DNA of 64,000 nucleotides from Linepithema humile (taxonomy: Eukaryota > Arthropoda > Insecta > Hymenoptera > Formicidae): NCBI RefSeq assembly GCF_040581485.1, contig NC_090134.1, positions 7,564,001 through 7,628,000 of the forward strand. Direction: 5' to 3'. Within the stretch, counting starts at the first letter, position 1. Each line of letters opens with the position of its first letter. Shown here in pieces: positions 24,400 to 36,454 of the stretch. A program made the translations under genes and the position numbers. The notes below the pieces were generated by a model. The model saw only the letters and a program-made list of their open reading frames with translations, was not told the origin of the DNA and ran no database searches.

Positions 24400-26130
24400 A
24401 TGATTATTGCGTAATTGCTGAGTTCGTTAAGCGTTCTTGATGTCGCGGTTCATTCACAATCGAAGCGTTTTTCTTGCTATTTTTAATCGATGCTCGTCGC
24501 TTTATATTTCGTTGCGGGCTGCAGTTTCGAATTCGCGCGCTTTATACATATTCGCGCTATTCACTTATCTGACAAGTGGCACGACTGTCATTCAGTAGCT
24601 GCAGCATTTAAGACGCTCTGCATGTTCGCGCCTTTTTTGTGCATTCGGATGAAATCCGCGTACGCGACTGAGCGTCGGTAGTACCGAATCTAGCGACAGG
24701 CGATCGTCTCAGAATATTATTCGCCTTACGTGATCGGGATCAGTGCGTTTTTTGACCGGCGTTTATTGCTTCGCGTTTCGCCGCTAGACGCGGCTTACTG
24801 GAATCCATGTATTTCGCGCTATTTCGTTCGTTCGTTCGATGAGCATCGCGAGTGGTATCTGTCATCTCTAATAACGAAAAACAACAGAAACATTCAAGAG
24901 AATAATGGGAGCATCGAGGAGCAACGAGAAAATAACGAGAATATTTATGGAAACATTATTGGAAGCATCAAGGGATCGCCGGCATCGCAACAGGTAGTAC
25001 TGCTTGATATATCCAATTCGTCATCAGTGATGTCAGAATAGACGAGGCTCCATGTACAATCGCTACGCAGGCGCTCTCTGCTCAGCGTTTATATGCAGTT
25101 CTTGATAGTCCGCGTGTGAACCCCGTCTACTTGCTGGCGTCTCTATTCGCCATGACATTTCTCGTTCATTTCCGTCCAGTTCGCGTGAGATATCGTAGTC
25201 GTAGTTGCGGTCGCTCCGTGTTCTGTGTTTTTTTGCCTATCCCGAGTAAATTCCGTGTACGATCGAGTATTCAGGAATGCCGAATTCAACGACGAGCAAT
25301 CGTCTGTGAGTATTAATCGGTCCGCGCAATCGCGATGAGCGCGTTTTTCGGTGTTCATAATCGGAGCTCGTTGCTTCTCGTTTCGCCATGACGCGATTTC
25401 CCGGAATCTGTGTATTTCGTGTGAATCTCACACTATTCGGTCATCCGACGAGCCTCATTATCTACAACATTGGGGACAACATCGCTAGGAGCATCTGTGG
25501 TAGCATTGATAGGAGGAGCATCGAGGGGATCATCGAGGGGATCATCGCGATGGATTCGAGGCGACGTACGTTGCTTGAGATATTGAGAAATCATGACCAC
25601 CATGACATTTTTCAAATCTTCAACAACGAACAATTGGCGCCCATTTCTTGTACTTGATGGTAATTCGTTCGGATGGTAAATTCACGCATCTACTTTATTC
25701 ACGCAGAACAAGTTTTATTTATTATTGAGTGTCGATAATGTCAAATAACTTTCGCGTCCGAATTTTTATTTTGTTCCATAATGTGTCGTGTGAATCGGGA
25801 GTGCCGAATCATTTGACGGGCGATTATTTTAGTATTAATTAATCCGCGCGATTGTGTATTTTTTTTCAATATTCGCGAGTGATATCGGTCGCGTTTCGAT
25901 GGATCGTCGTCCGTCGAACGAATTCCCGCGTTTCGCGTTGTTCGCGTCGAGTGTGTTAGTGCATCGAAAAAATGTGCATAGTAATCGTGAGTGCAAAGTA
26001 ATCGCGAGTGTATCGAAGAGGAGAACAAGAGGAATGTCGTCGTGAGGAGACAGGGAATTGTTGTCCATCTACAATGTTCGACTGACGAGGATACAGGGAA
26101 TTGCTGTTCATCTACAATATTCGGCTAACG
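24400..26130. repeat. Three diverged ~550-600-bp direct repeat units
   Basis: Anchor phrases recur in the same order: 'taccgaat..gcgacaggcgatcgtct' (24671), 'tgccgaattcaacgacgagcaatcgtct' (25278) and 'tgccgaatcatttgacgggcgattatttt' (25801). After each comes a 'ccgcgcgat' or 'gatcagtgcg' type stretch, then 'gcgtttttc..cgtttcgcc' and 'tgtatttcg'. The offsets are roughly 600 and 530 bp. The identity of the family is unknown. Confidence 0.5.
26044..26129. repeat. 43-bp tandem duplication
   Basis: Two head-to-tail copies, 26044-26086 and 26087-26129, both contain cagggaattg followed by catctacaat. The second copy runs straight into the splice-donor-like CG|GTGAGT at 26131. Confidence 0.85.
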
Positions 26131-26458
26131 GTGAGTGTTCATACACGCTTACATTTGCAATCAGTACAATCTATTAAATATGTTTTTTTAAAGAAATAAC
26201 TATTATTATAATATGTTCTTATAATATAATATTTAAGAAATAAATATTTAGAATTTATATATAATTTTTGATGCTTACGCGTGATCTTCAAGTAACATAA
26301 ATTTGACGTAATTGCGAAATTTTCGGTGACTTCTCTTTCTCCAAGAAATGTAATATATTTTTTAGAACTGCAAAATAAATAAAAATTTATTTAGATACAT
26401 TAATTCTATATTAAATACATTAGATTTGCGAGAATAAATTATTTCGCTTTCGATTTTG

Positions 26459-29400
26459 TTAAAGTAGCAACTGCGCGTTTAATACTTTCGCTATTTTTAA
26501 TATTTCTATTATTTTTGCATTACCTTTTTTATCTTCGGAATCCATAAACATATGAACGATGGAAAACCGATTCAATCGGCTTAAAGAGTATAATAGGTTT
26601 ACGAGCAACTCTGTGTCTTTTGATGTACAGAATTGTTGCTCCAAGCAACGCAATATAAGACTGAACATTGCTGCATCCAATTTATTGCCTATAACTATAG
26701 ATTAAAATTCTTTTCATGTTATGTTTTTTTATCAAATAACTATTTGTTAAATACAAAACCTAAATAATTGTTTTCCGAACCACTTAATTTATAAAATATT
26801 AAGAACCAAATATTAAAATAACGGCACAGACTAGCGATTATTTAATTACGAATGCAAATAATATTCAAATATTAATTCTGATGTATTACTTACTTTTTTC
26901 TATATCTTCGCGTGCTATACATCGCAAAAGTTTCGCGTGTAACTTCAAGTTATCATTGTTCTTTAAGGATTGCCACAAACGTATAAATTCGTAAGGAGAT
27001 TCGATGTTCTTCAGTTTCTAAAAAAAATTAATTAATTAACAAATTAGTTAAGAGTATAAAATATTTTCTTCATACATTTTTAATATTTAATCTATTCCAA
27101 AACTTTAAATTGTACCTGAAGATCCATTTCCAATTTTTCGTTTTCTTTTCGATTCTCGTTAACTGTGTGAATCTTATTCAATGTTGTATTCGTTTTCGTT
27201 TTATTTTTTTTCCCAGGAGAAGCTACGTTTTTATTCTTCTCGACATCCGATTTTTTTGTTGATATGTCATCTTCCTCTTTTTTCAATCTAGTCTCTTTTT
27301 TCATTTCCATGCTTGTTTCGTTAGAATAGCGAATTTTTCCTCGTTTTTCACATTCGTTAGCTGTTTGAACTTTGTTCGGCGTTAAATCCGGTTTAGTTTT
27401 ATTTTCCTTTTTAGGGGAGATTAATTCCTTATTTTTACTTGCATATGATTTTTTTAGTGGTGTATTTTTCTCTTCTTTCAGACTCTTCGGTTCTTTGCAC
27501 GTTTCGTCACTCGGTAGTTCTTCGATAATAACTGTGGAAGGTTTTGTCTTATGAGGTGATGATATGCATGAAAAAATAGACTTTTTTAGGCTGCCTTCTA
27601 CGTCACGTGATCTGAAAAATGAGTCGTGAGAAATCGTGAAAATGTCATCACTTCTGATAATATCTGGCAATTTTGATGTTTTATTTTTGCTGCCGAAATC
27701 TTTTGCAACAGGTGATAATTTATTGTCGCTCGCAGAATCTCGTGCTGTTCTTCCCTTGCTTTTATTGGACGCGGCATCCGCCGCTGGTGCTGCTTTGTTG
27801 CTCTCGGTTTCCACGCAGTAACTCGTTTTTATGTGCGGCATCGTCGCAACACTTCGCGAAGAGCCTGGCGCTCTGTCGCAATAACATATATCGCTGTTAA
27901 CACGCCGTTTCGGACACTCAGTGCTGTTCGTTTTCACGATTCTCTCCAATTTCATTCGCTCGGCCTTGTCTTCGCTGTCGTTGATATTTTCGATCTTCAT
28001 TCTGCGCAAATGTAGTCTTAGCAACTTAACGACAGCAAATATAATTGCTATCTTTATAAATTGTCATAAACATATTTGTAAACGTATTACAGTATCTCGA
28101 CCCTGATTTTTATTATTTTAAATTTACTCGATAATTTAAATAAATAATGAATTAGAAAATTAAATTCTCACCTTATTTTTCTCGATTCACGTGGTTTTCT
28201 CAGCTTGTTCACACCGGATATTGCTGTTTTGTTAGTTGGTTCCAATTTTAAAACAGATTCATAATCGGCCAATGCCTATATATAAAATTACACATCAGTT
28301 AATTATGTTGAATTACGAAATATTATTTATGAAGAATGCAAATAAAAATTTCCTTTTAATTAAAGTCTTTCTTAAGTGCTTCACTTTTTAAGTAGTTAAT
28401 CATATTTTGTGCAATTTTATTTTTAGTTTAATTAATTTTATTATAATTTTTATTATAATTTTATTATATTTTTATTAAAACTTATTGAAGTCGAAGCAAT
28501 AGAGTTCTTTATATTTATTCTCTGTCATAAAATCTTTGTCATAAAATATTTATATATCTTAGTGAATATGCGCTGTTATAAATTGATGCAAATATTCATA
28601 TTTATAATTTTTATACCTCGTGCGTATTTTCAAGATGCTCCAAGGATAATGCCCGGCGAAGAAGCGCTTTGACATTTCTGTAATCCATGCTAAGTACCGT
28701 ATTGCAGTCATTAAGCGCGTCCTCGTAACGCTGCAGTTTAATAACTGAACATATATTGACTCACAATCAGTGGAACCTTGTTATACAATACAGAGCTAAC
28801 AGATATTTTAATATAAACTTTAAATTAGAATTAGAAAATATTTCTTATTGATTTCTCTATATTTCGCATTATTTTTCCTAATGTGAACTTTAATGTTTCA
28901 GTTTAATTTTCTGGTAATTTTTTATTATCTATTAAGTTATAAGAAGTATTTTGTTAAAAAAATTGCAAGAATTATAGATGATGCATTTTTTTATCACACA
29001 ATTGCATATAGTTATTGATTTGTTAAAAAAGTCTTTTTACTTACACGTCATAGCGCGATTATTATAAGCATTTAGATTTGAGTCAATCTCGATGCTAGCA
29101 TTGTAATGTCGAAGAGCTTCCTCGTAATCAGCCGCTCTGAAGGCTTCATTTCCCTTTTCTCTTTCTTGGGCTGCCATTACGTTCACTTCCGTACTGGTTA
29201 ATGAACCTAATAATAGATTCAAAGATTTAGTGCTAATATTCTATTAAAATCAATGGAAGACTGAATTCTATGCAGATTGATAACATTACACAGAGAATAT
29301 TATGTAGATTTTGATAATTTTGTTAACAGCTATCGTGGCTTCAAAAAATTATTTCACAAGCTTACGTTTATCCACTGTTGTTTTATGTGCTGTCTTATTC

Positions 29401-30922
29401 GTTTCATCCAGCTTCTTTCGCCGATCTTGGATTCTCTTCATTTCGGCCTGTCGCTGCTCATCCTGCAGATCTATTCTGTTTATCTCTGTATCGGCATCGT
29501 ATTTATCCCAAGCTGCATAGTCGCATGACGATATTCGTTTGGGTTTATTGCGCTTCTTTCCGTTGACGCTCGTTTTTTTATCCTGAAAATATAATTCGCC
29601 AATTATGGACAAGTCTATATCACATTTCATTACAACTCAATTATGTATTAATCGATAATTATTCATGAATTCTTTAACCTTGTGACAATAAATTAATTAA
29701 TACAAAAATATACAATAAAATATGAATTTCCGTGAGCAAGAACCACTGATATTTCAATGAAATATATATTTGTGTACTTTAAATATTAAATTGACATACT
29801 TTTACAATATTCGGTTTAATCTTCCGAATCTCCGGCTGTGAATAGGAGTCGTTGATAAGGGTGGTTTTTCCTTCATCTAGTTCCTTTTCGCGAGTTTGCA
29901 TCTCGCACATCCAATTGCTTATGTCGTCGTCAATTTCCTGTCGTTCATCCGCATTTAGCATACTTCGCCTCAAAACTGGCTCCGCCTTTCTCAAAACGAC
30001 GCTCGTAGGTTTAATCCTAGCGAGACGTTCCTCGGCATGCCTCGTCAAATCTGGATATGTTCCTTCTTCGCCAGAACTGGTATTAAACCGCACGCAGAGA
30101 TGTTTATGACGAATCGTTAATAAACGTGCCGGAAAATAACGGGTTTAATCACATTTTAAGCAGCAAGGTTGCAAATCTCGCGGACGATTAGCACACAGAT
30201 TAAAAAATTATGTACTGTAATTATCACAACGTAGTAAGCATTAGCGGAGAAATATGCAAAATAGTAAGCACTCGGATGAAATATTTCGCTATGATTTACT
30301 CGGATCAAAATTTCTAACACGTCAGAATAGAAGATAAAATAGCAGCATTAGCATAAGTAAAAAATTCTTTATTTCTCTAAATTTATGAGATTTTAGAGAA
30401 TTCACTGCAAGAAATTTATGATGAATCGTTAATAATCATTAATAAACATGCCGGAAAATAACAGGTTTAATGATGTTTCGAGTAACAAGGTTGCAAATCT
30501 CATCCGTCGATTAACACAAAGATTTAAAAATTAGTGTGTATTATAATTATCATAATATACCGAGGATTAGCAAAAAGATATAGGAATAAATAATAGGAAG
30601 CATTAAGATGAAATTAATATTTTGCATAAAGAGAAGTTTTGTGAGAAACCGATCTTAAAAATCTAATCAACAGATTGAAAAAAAAGTTTTCAGTGCCAAG
30701 ACACAAATATTAGCATACGTGTGAGATTTATGTTTCTAAATTTACTGCGTTTCAAAGAACTCACCGCAAGATAAGAACGATTCGCTCCAATGTTTTTCCA
30801 TCGGTGCACTGCGATATAAATTCGTACGAGAGATGGCCGACTGGTATGTTGTACCGCTCGAGCAAACTTTTCTTCTCGGGTTTCTGCGCGACGCTAATTA
30901 TATCTACCTCCTCGTTGCCCAT
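26459..30922 (-). CDS. Spag1: SPAG1, axonemal dynein assembly factor
   Basis: A cytoplasmic co-chaperone that, with HSP90/HSP70 and the RUVBL1/2 ATPases (R2SP complex), pre-assembles dynein arms for cilia and sperm tails. Nine coding exons: 30922-30765, 30076-29800, 29582-29366, 29206-29045, 28744-28617, 28275-28172, 28001-27116, 27017-26894, 26694-26459. All phases agree and give 763 aa. Residues 24-70 carry the SPAG1-specific N-terminus (IPVGHLSYEFISQC, LRSGEEGTYPDL). DYAAWDKYD near 165 matches the vertebrate DYAEWDKFD. Three TPR repeats occupy about 228-342 (EREKGNEAFRAADYEEALRHY, AYNNRAMTFIKLQRYEDAL, ALLRRALSLEHL). Exon 7 adds ~295 residues that are Lys/Ser-rich and look disordered. The RPAP3_C-type domain follows at about 645-763. 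Human SPAG1 is longer (926 aa) with three TPR arrays; only one is present here. ATG at 30922 was chosen because homology begins there; an ORF extension to 31081 is probably 5' UTR. Confidence 0.93.
30108..30775. repeat. Tandem duplication inside SPAG1 intron 1
   Basis: Copy A (about 30108-30400) and copy B (about 30419-30775) share long stretches: 'gaatcgttaataa', 'tgccggaaaataac.ggtttaat' and 'caaggttgcaaatctc'. Each ends in a version of the exon 1 splice junction: 'gaactcaccgcaaga' is the real one near 30757-30771, and 'gaattcactgcaaga' the decayed one near 30398-30412. Confidence 0.7.
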
Positions 30923-31899
30923 GATAATGCGAATGCGGGGAAACGATCCGAAGATTACCACCGTAAACCATGTACAGGTTACCTTCGTCGCTTTATAGAC
31001 TCGGCGGAGACAACGGTTGAATAGCGGTTGAATATAGCAATCGAACCGGATTTGTTGGATCTCCGCAAGCGTATATCCCAATCACACGCAATTACTACTT
31101 GACGGTTGTCCCTGCTGACGCGATCTCTGATGCGTTGCTCGGTTACGCGGTTGTTGATTTTCTACGTCATTCGCTCTTCGTTCCAACGATCGATAGTACC
31201 TGAAATGTAACTCATTCGTTATTCTAAAAAACGCAAGATTGAAAAGAAGAAAGAAAAGAAGAGAAGAAGAAGCATTGTTATAAAAAATATGTACTTATAA
31301 AAATGCAAACAGTAAAAAATGAGCCTTGTTTAGATTTTTATAATAATAGAAAATAGTTTCAAATTTCTTTCTTATCGATACTGCATATATTTTGCATCTC
31401 TGAATCCTTAAAGCTCTTATAATATACAATACTGAGAAATTGCATAATTTATTCACTACATTTCCGCGAAGAGAGGTCGTATTGCAAAGAATTTACCCGC
31501 GTAATACATTCTGAAGGAAGATAAATTCGCGTTTCCACCTTCGTGGACGCCGCATCTCGCATCCCCGCGCGCAACATCGTTGCATACGCGAGAGTAGCGT
31601 CTTCTTTTTTCGCCTTTTCAGCCTCCACCTCTCGCGAAACACGCGCTCGTACACCGGCGCTCGGTCCGCGCGCACGTTTACCTGTTAACACGGCAGTCGG
31701 CTTGTAGCTCGCCGTAACGCAACTCGCAGCAGTACGCGACGGACGAAGGAAGCGTGCGGTTGTTGTCGTCGTCGTCGTGGTTGTCGTCATCGGGTCGCTG
31801 TCGTGCCGGTCTCCAGTGAGCGAGCGCAGCCAAGTGCATATTAGACGAGGCGGCCGCGAGCGCCGCACATTCGCCGGCGAGCGCTCGCTGTGAACAGTG
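30923..31899. promoter_or_regulatory. Divergent promoter region, SPAG1 / Ras-like gene
   Basis: This lies between the SPAG1 start codon (transcribed left) and the candidate first exon of the Ras-like gene (transcribed right). It contains the SPAG1 X-box, a minus-strand acceptor-like site (GTTACATTTCAG at about 31200-31211), an AT-rich middle and a CpG-rich right half with (GTC)n-like sequence near 31765. The 278-codon minus-strand frame over 31449-32285 is judged a by-product of high GC. Confidence 0.45.
31134..31146. promoter_or_regulatory. RFX X-box upstream of SPAG1
   Basis: GTTGCTCGGTTAC, which on the minus strand reads GTAACC-G-AGCAAC. It is a perfect GTNRCC-N1-RGYAAC X-box about 210 bp upstream of the SPAG1 ATG, the usual position for RFX control of ciliary genes. 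Confidence 0.65.
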
Positions 31900-32411
31900 A
31901 GCGTGTGCGAGAGGCCGCGTATTTTACTCTCTCTCTCTCGCGCGTTCGTTCTCCTCCCGTCACAAGTGTACGCTCCGTGTGATGCACTGCTCCGAAATCC
32001 GTGCCGAAAGCATGCGAGCGTCTCGTAATTTTCTTCCCGGAAGTCCACGCTCCTCTCGCGCGCGACCGGCTTTGAAGTTGCATCTGTGCGCGCTCTAATA
32101 ATTGTGCACTTCTCGGTAGTCGGCGTCGTCGAACTTGTTAAAGTGCGAACTCTGATCGGCAAGTCGGGACACGGAGTCTCGAGTATCGATGATGTGTTCC
32201 CGGAATTACAAATCGAATTGAGCAGTGCGTGGACGCGTCGTAAGAGAGAATTCAACACTCGTTGTGCAAACTGAACTCTAAACATTTACTCCGGCTTGAT
32301 GTGTTATGATAACCGAGTCACGATTGGCGAGTCGTAGTTGATTTTTTTTTGTTTGCTGAATTTTGCTCGCCAGGTTCGACTTGTGCAAGTGCGATCATTG
32401 TGTGACAGCAG
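31900..32411 (+). promoter_or_regulatory. Candidate non-coding first exon of Ras-like gene
   Basis: A CpG-rich block with a (CT)n GAGA-type tract at about 31925-31941. It ends in a clean donor, CAG|GTAAAT, with GT at 32412. No long plus-strand frame exists in it, as expected of a 5' UTR. The joined acceptor is probably at 36390 (ttaattcacgcag), 3 nt before the start codon. The exact transcription start cannot be read from sequence. Confidence 0.4.
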
Positions 32412-35400
32412 GTAAATTATTCCGTTGAGAAAAAAATTCGCCAAGAGGTTTCAGACCGCCTTTATCAAAGATTAAAGACCATTGATTGAACTTTGAAGAC
32501 AATCACGAAAGTTAATTTTCTTATTAAAGCGTGTTGAAAATTAATGAATCCAATATTGCCGGCGTGCAATTTGCTGAAGTGTCTTGGTGAAAGAACGCTC
32601 AACTAGAAATGTATTATTTAATCCACGGGTTGTCGGCCTTCCTCGATACACAATCGATGCTGTCCGCGGTTGCTGTTAATCGACAGAATTAATTTATAAC
32701 AAAAAAAAAAAATACGGACATGTTAATTGAAACCGCACGCGTGTAAATGCGTATAGATTTCAACGTAGATAAAGAATCGATTTTTCCAGCGTTGATTAAT
32801 AATTAATTGCCTCTCCGTCAGGATCGTTGTATTCTCGCTGTAATATAGATGCTAATTAGTGATTCAATTGATTACGATTGCCGTCAATCTGTGAAGAGAA
32901 TCGGAGCAGACTGATAGAATCTTGGGAAGATACAATTGTTGCGCAGGAGAAAATCAGTTTCGTTAAATAAACAATCGGCACATCTGCGCATCATCTAGTA
33001 TTTGCGCGTCGCGAAACTGGCTACGTGAAGAAACCGATATGCGGTTTCCAATTACGTTCTTCTATCGCGAGCAACGAGTCGATTTCCACTTCACGGTAGC
33101 TGACGCGTAAAAACGCCTGCGACAACAAGCTGAAATTCAAATAGATAAGAACGAAATAGAACGCTCAACCGATCACACGTCGTGACTGCAAAATATTCAT
33201 TGAATTAATTAATCGAAATTATTTTCCACCTTGGAAATGTCTCGTCACTTGACAAACATAATTTCGTTTCATTTAACGTTATATAATGCGATTTTACTTA
33301 ATTGGATTTTGGCATTATTTAAACTAATTTGATTTGATTTATTTTATTTTAAGAATCAGATGTGGAACGACTTGAAAAACAGGGCAGGATTATTCTATAA
33401 ATAATTCTCGAAAAAAAAAAGAAAAAAATTTGCATGGAGATGTTTTTAAAAAGCCATCAATAATTTCATATTTGTTGTCGCTCGTTGAAAACGCTGAATC
33501 GCGATTTATTCAGTATCAATAAACACTTATATCATTTGACGTAAGACCACGTATCATCACATCGGCAAATCCTGCTTACATTCACCAAATTTATGTGACT
33601 GAAAATTTCTGGTTTTTTGTTTTAATGTCTCACTTTTTCATTTACTTATTTATTTTGATGCCTCACGTCTCATAATCGCTAAAAATCACCAAGTTATTTT
33701 CTCAGCAGTTACGTTATGAATCCGAGTGTGAATTTATTATCTAAATTTATGATTTAAGGCGAAATGTGTGTTCGATTCGCATTTAATTTAATTCAGCACA
33801 TTTTACGGTCGCGCATTGTTGTCCAATATCGTGACGAGTTTCGCGATAAGGTCGTGTTACAAGCATCTCGCGTGAATAACTTTTGTCGCAGTGCGCCCAG
33901 CGAGATAATGAGATTTAATACGCGATACGGAGCGCGTTATCTAATCTGGGTATCATTTAAAGCGTGGCAGAGGGAGAACGAGAAATAAGTGACGATTTTG
34001 CGATTTCCGATAAAAAGATTTGGAGATTTTTCTCTTGAGCATTTTTTATTATCCCGAGTGCTAATTATTTCCCCGCTCTTTCCCGTCCTTCCGTTACATC
34101 TATTACTTCGCTATTACGTTAATTGTTTCTTCATTATGTCAATTATCCCCCCCGCTACGTTAATTGCTCCTCGCCTTTTCTCTCAATAATTACTTTCCAA
34201 TAATTATGTTATTTGCTTATTTTCCACGTTAATTACTGTTTAGACTTTTAGACTTTTAGTTTTCATTAAATGTTACGCGTTTCTTTCTGTTTTAACGTAC
34301 CGATAAAAAGTATCAACTAAACTGTAACCTTTTAGGAGAGTCATTTATCAAAGTTTCTTTTTAAAAGTTCTTATGGATTACAATCACGTGCAGAGAGAAA
34401 AGATATCAAATATTCTAGACGGCAAACGGCAGCTGCGCACCGAATTCTTCTTTTAATTAAACTCACCGTGCTTCGCAAATGTTAAAATTAGCCCGCGACA
34501 TTCAGAAAAACGTCCGTACAACAAAACAAAAGCTCGTACGTCGCCGCGGGGGATGAGTGCATCTTACTTTTTTCACAGTCGTCGTCCGTCGTCGTCACTG
34601 CGCGCGCGAACGGACGAGCGAGCGAGCGAGCGAGCGAGCGGGAACGCGTGCGAGTCGAATGCGTGCGCCGGTGTGTGTGCATGCGTGCGTGCCTGTCTTT
34701 TTTTCGTAATCGCCGACGTGTCGGCGGCGCCAAGCTAGAAGACGCGGAGGAAGGCCGACGACCCGTTATAAATGGAACCAGAGAGACGGCATTTCTCGAA
34801 TCGCTGCTTGTGTTGTTATTCGCAGCGCAGCGCCGCAGCCAAGCGAGCACGTACGAAAAAGTCATCCTCGCTTCCGAGGTGCGAACGAGGGAACCAGCGC
34901 TGTAATTCCGAAACGCGAGCGGGCTATTGAATCCGATGTAATCGACGGGATGAAGGAGACCAGCGGTAGGAAACGGAAATCCAGGAGAAACCGGAGTAGA
35001 AGGGGACAATTCTAGAGTTCCGATAAAGAGCAGCTGGCAGGCGGTTTAATTAGCACGCGAAGTCGTGAGGTATTGACACTCCGTATCGAGAGACGGGGAA
35101 TTAACGGTTGCCGATCAGTTGAAATCCTCGGCTTTCACTTGTGAAAATAAATATCACAAGTGGCATTATTATTAGCCTTTTGAAAATTCTCTAAGCGAAG
35201 GGAGGCAATATATCGGCCGACCGATATATCGCTCGGTGTGAATTATCGAATAGTTGCAGCTGAGCACAAAGCTCTTCTGAAACAAAGGTTCTCCTATGAG
35301 AATCTCGTCGCTGGAGAACGAAAGAAAAACGAGAGAAAAACAAACTGCGCGTCACCTTCAAAATACTCGGAAATCGCGATAAGATAGCGACGGCCGTTCG

Positions 35401-36393
35401 TCGCAAATAAACAGTTGCCTTACGGCGCGCTCTCGACGAGTCGCGATTCCTGGACGAAGGACGCGCGATCACGGCGACCGACTGCACCGAGCTGCGAGTT
35501 TCAAAGTGGATCACCGACGCGGGATTTCACAAGATCGACGTGTCGTCTAAAAAAGGCCGGCTGTGTGTTACTCAACGCGCGCTTTATCGCGCCATTAAGG
35601 ATCGCGCGGGGAAGAACCGCTCGTCGAACGTGCCGAGCCGAACTCGTAATCGCGATTACGTACGTTCATCACGCCAGTGAATCGACGCGGCTGTCTATAC
35701 GTCGACCAGCTCGCCGCCTCTTCGAAGTCGCCGGGAATCAACAGGAATCGACGCTACCATTAATAGCTTTCTGAGTATCTGAATAGCAACAACTTCGGCC
35801 GACGATTGACTGATAATTGAATACCTGGTCTCTCGGAGTAAAGTAGCGAGAGTGAGAAGAAAGCGTTAAATATCCTCACATGTCAAAGACTCTGTATTTT
35901 CTACCGATGCTTTTTGTAACTTTTCTTGCGTGTCCGGGAGAAGCCGGCAGTAGTCGATCGGCGCAACAATTAAATAGACACCGTCGCGGCGCGAGAAAGA
36001 CGAAAAACGGATCCAAATACCGTTCATGTTATTAAGGACGAAATTTTATAGTGCGCATCGGAAATTAATTAGTGATATCAATATAATTCGCCGTAATAAC
36101 ATTGCCGTGGAATTAAACGGCGATGAATCGAGCTGACGGTTGATCGGTCAGCACAGTTAATCCCGTATTTAATTTCGTGAGTGTGTTCGCAATTGTCGCG
36201 AGTGCTCAAGAAGAAGGACATCGGGCCTTTCTTCGCGCGTGTGCATATATGTATGCACGCACGAGTAGGTCAATGTCCTGACGAGGACCTGGATGTGAGT
36301 GCGGCGGTTAAAGTGCAGAGTGATGTAATTGGCGCATCCGTCGCAGAGGCGATTTGTGATGCCAGCCCGAATGATACTTAATTCACGCAGCTG
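32412..36393. other. Leader intron of the Ras-like gene
   Basis: AT-rich up to about 34.5 kb, then a 1.5-kb GC/CpG-rich island (about 34.53-36.06 kb) that could be an alternative promoter or enhancer. The final 300 bp precede the first coding exon. ORFs in the island on both strands are rich in Arg, Ala and Ser and follow from its composition. Confidence 0.4.
34616..34640. repeat. (GAGC)6 microsatellite
   Basis: Six GAGC units plus one base inside the GC-rich island. Confidence 0.9.
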
Positions 36394-36454
36394 ATGACAA
36401 ACGTAAACAGGATCAAGGTGGTCGTCCTCGGCGGCCCCAGAGTCGGCAAGTCAG
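36394..36454 (+). CDS. Ras-like gene coding exon 1 (P-loop)
   Basis: Twenty codons plus one base, MTNVNRIKVVVLGGPRVGKS, holding beta-1 and the phosphate-binding loop with Gly-Lys-Ser. The donor is TCAG|GTGAAT. Confidence 0.85.

Larger units (their letters stand above)
24257..26458. other. Repetitive intergenic DNA, tRNA to SPAG1 3' end
   Basis: The part from about 24.4 to 26.13 kb is GC-richer and made of diverged direct repeats (separate entry). Several open frames of 60-100 codons on both strands follow the repeat structure and share no known motif. 26.14-26.46 kb is AT-rich and should hold the 3' UTR of SPAG1, transcribed from the right. Confidence 0.5.

Noticed and set aside
31449..32285. 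278-codon minus-strand open frame
   Set aside because: It is led by a non-ATG codon and lies over the CpG-rich promoter and leader of the plus-strand GTPase gene. It consists of Arg/Ser/Thr-rich low-complexity sequence with a run of Thr from a trinucleotide tract. No family resemblance.
34488..35009. 173-codon minus-strand open frame
   Set aside because: Arg/Ser/Ala-rich translation of (GAGC)n and GC-rich DNA with a TTG start. Best explained by base composition.
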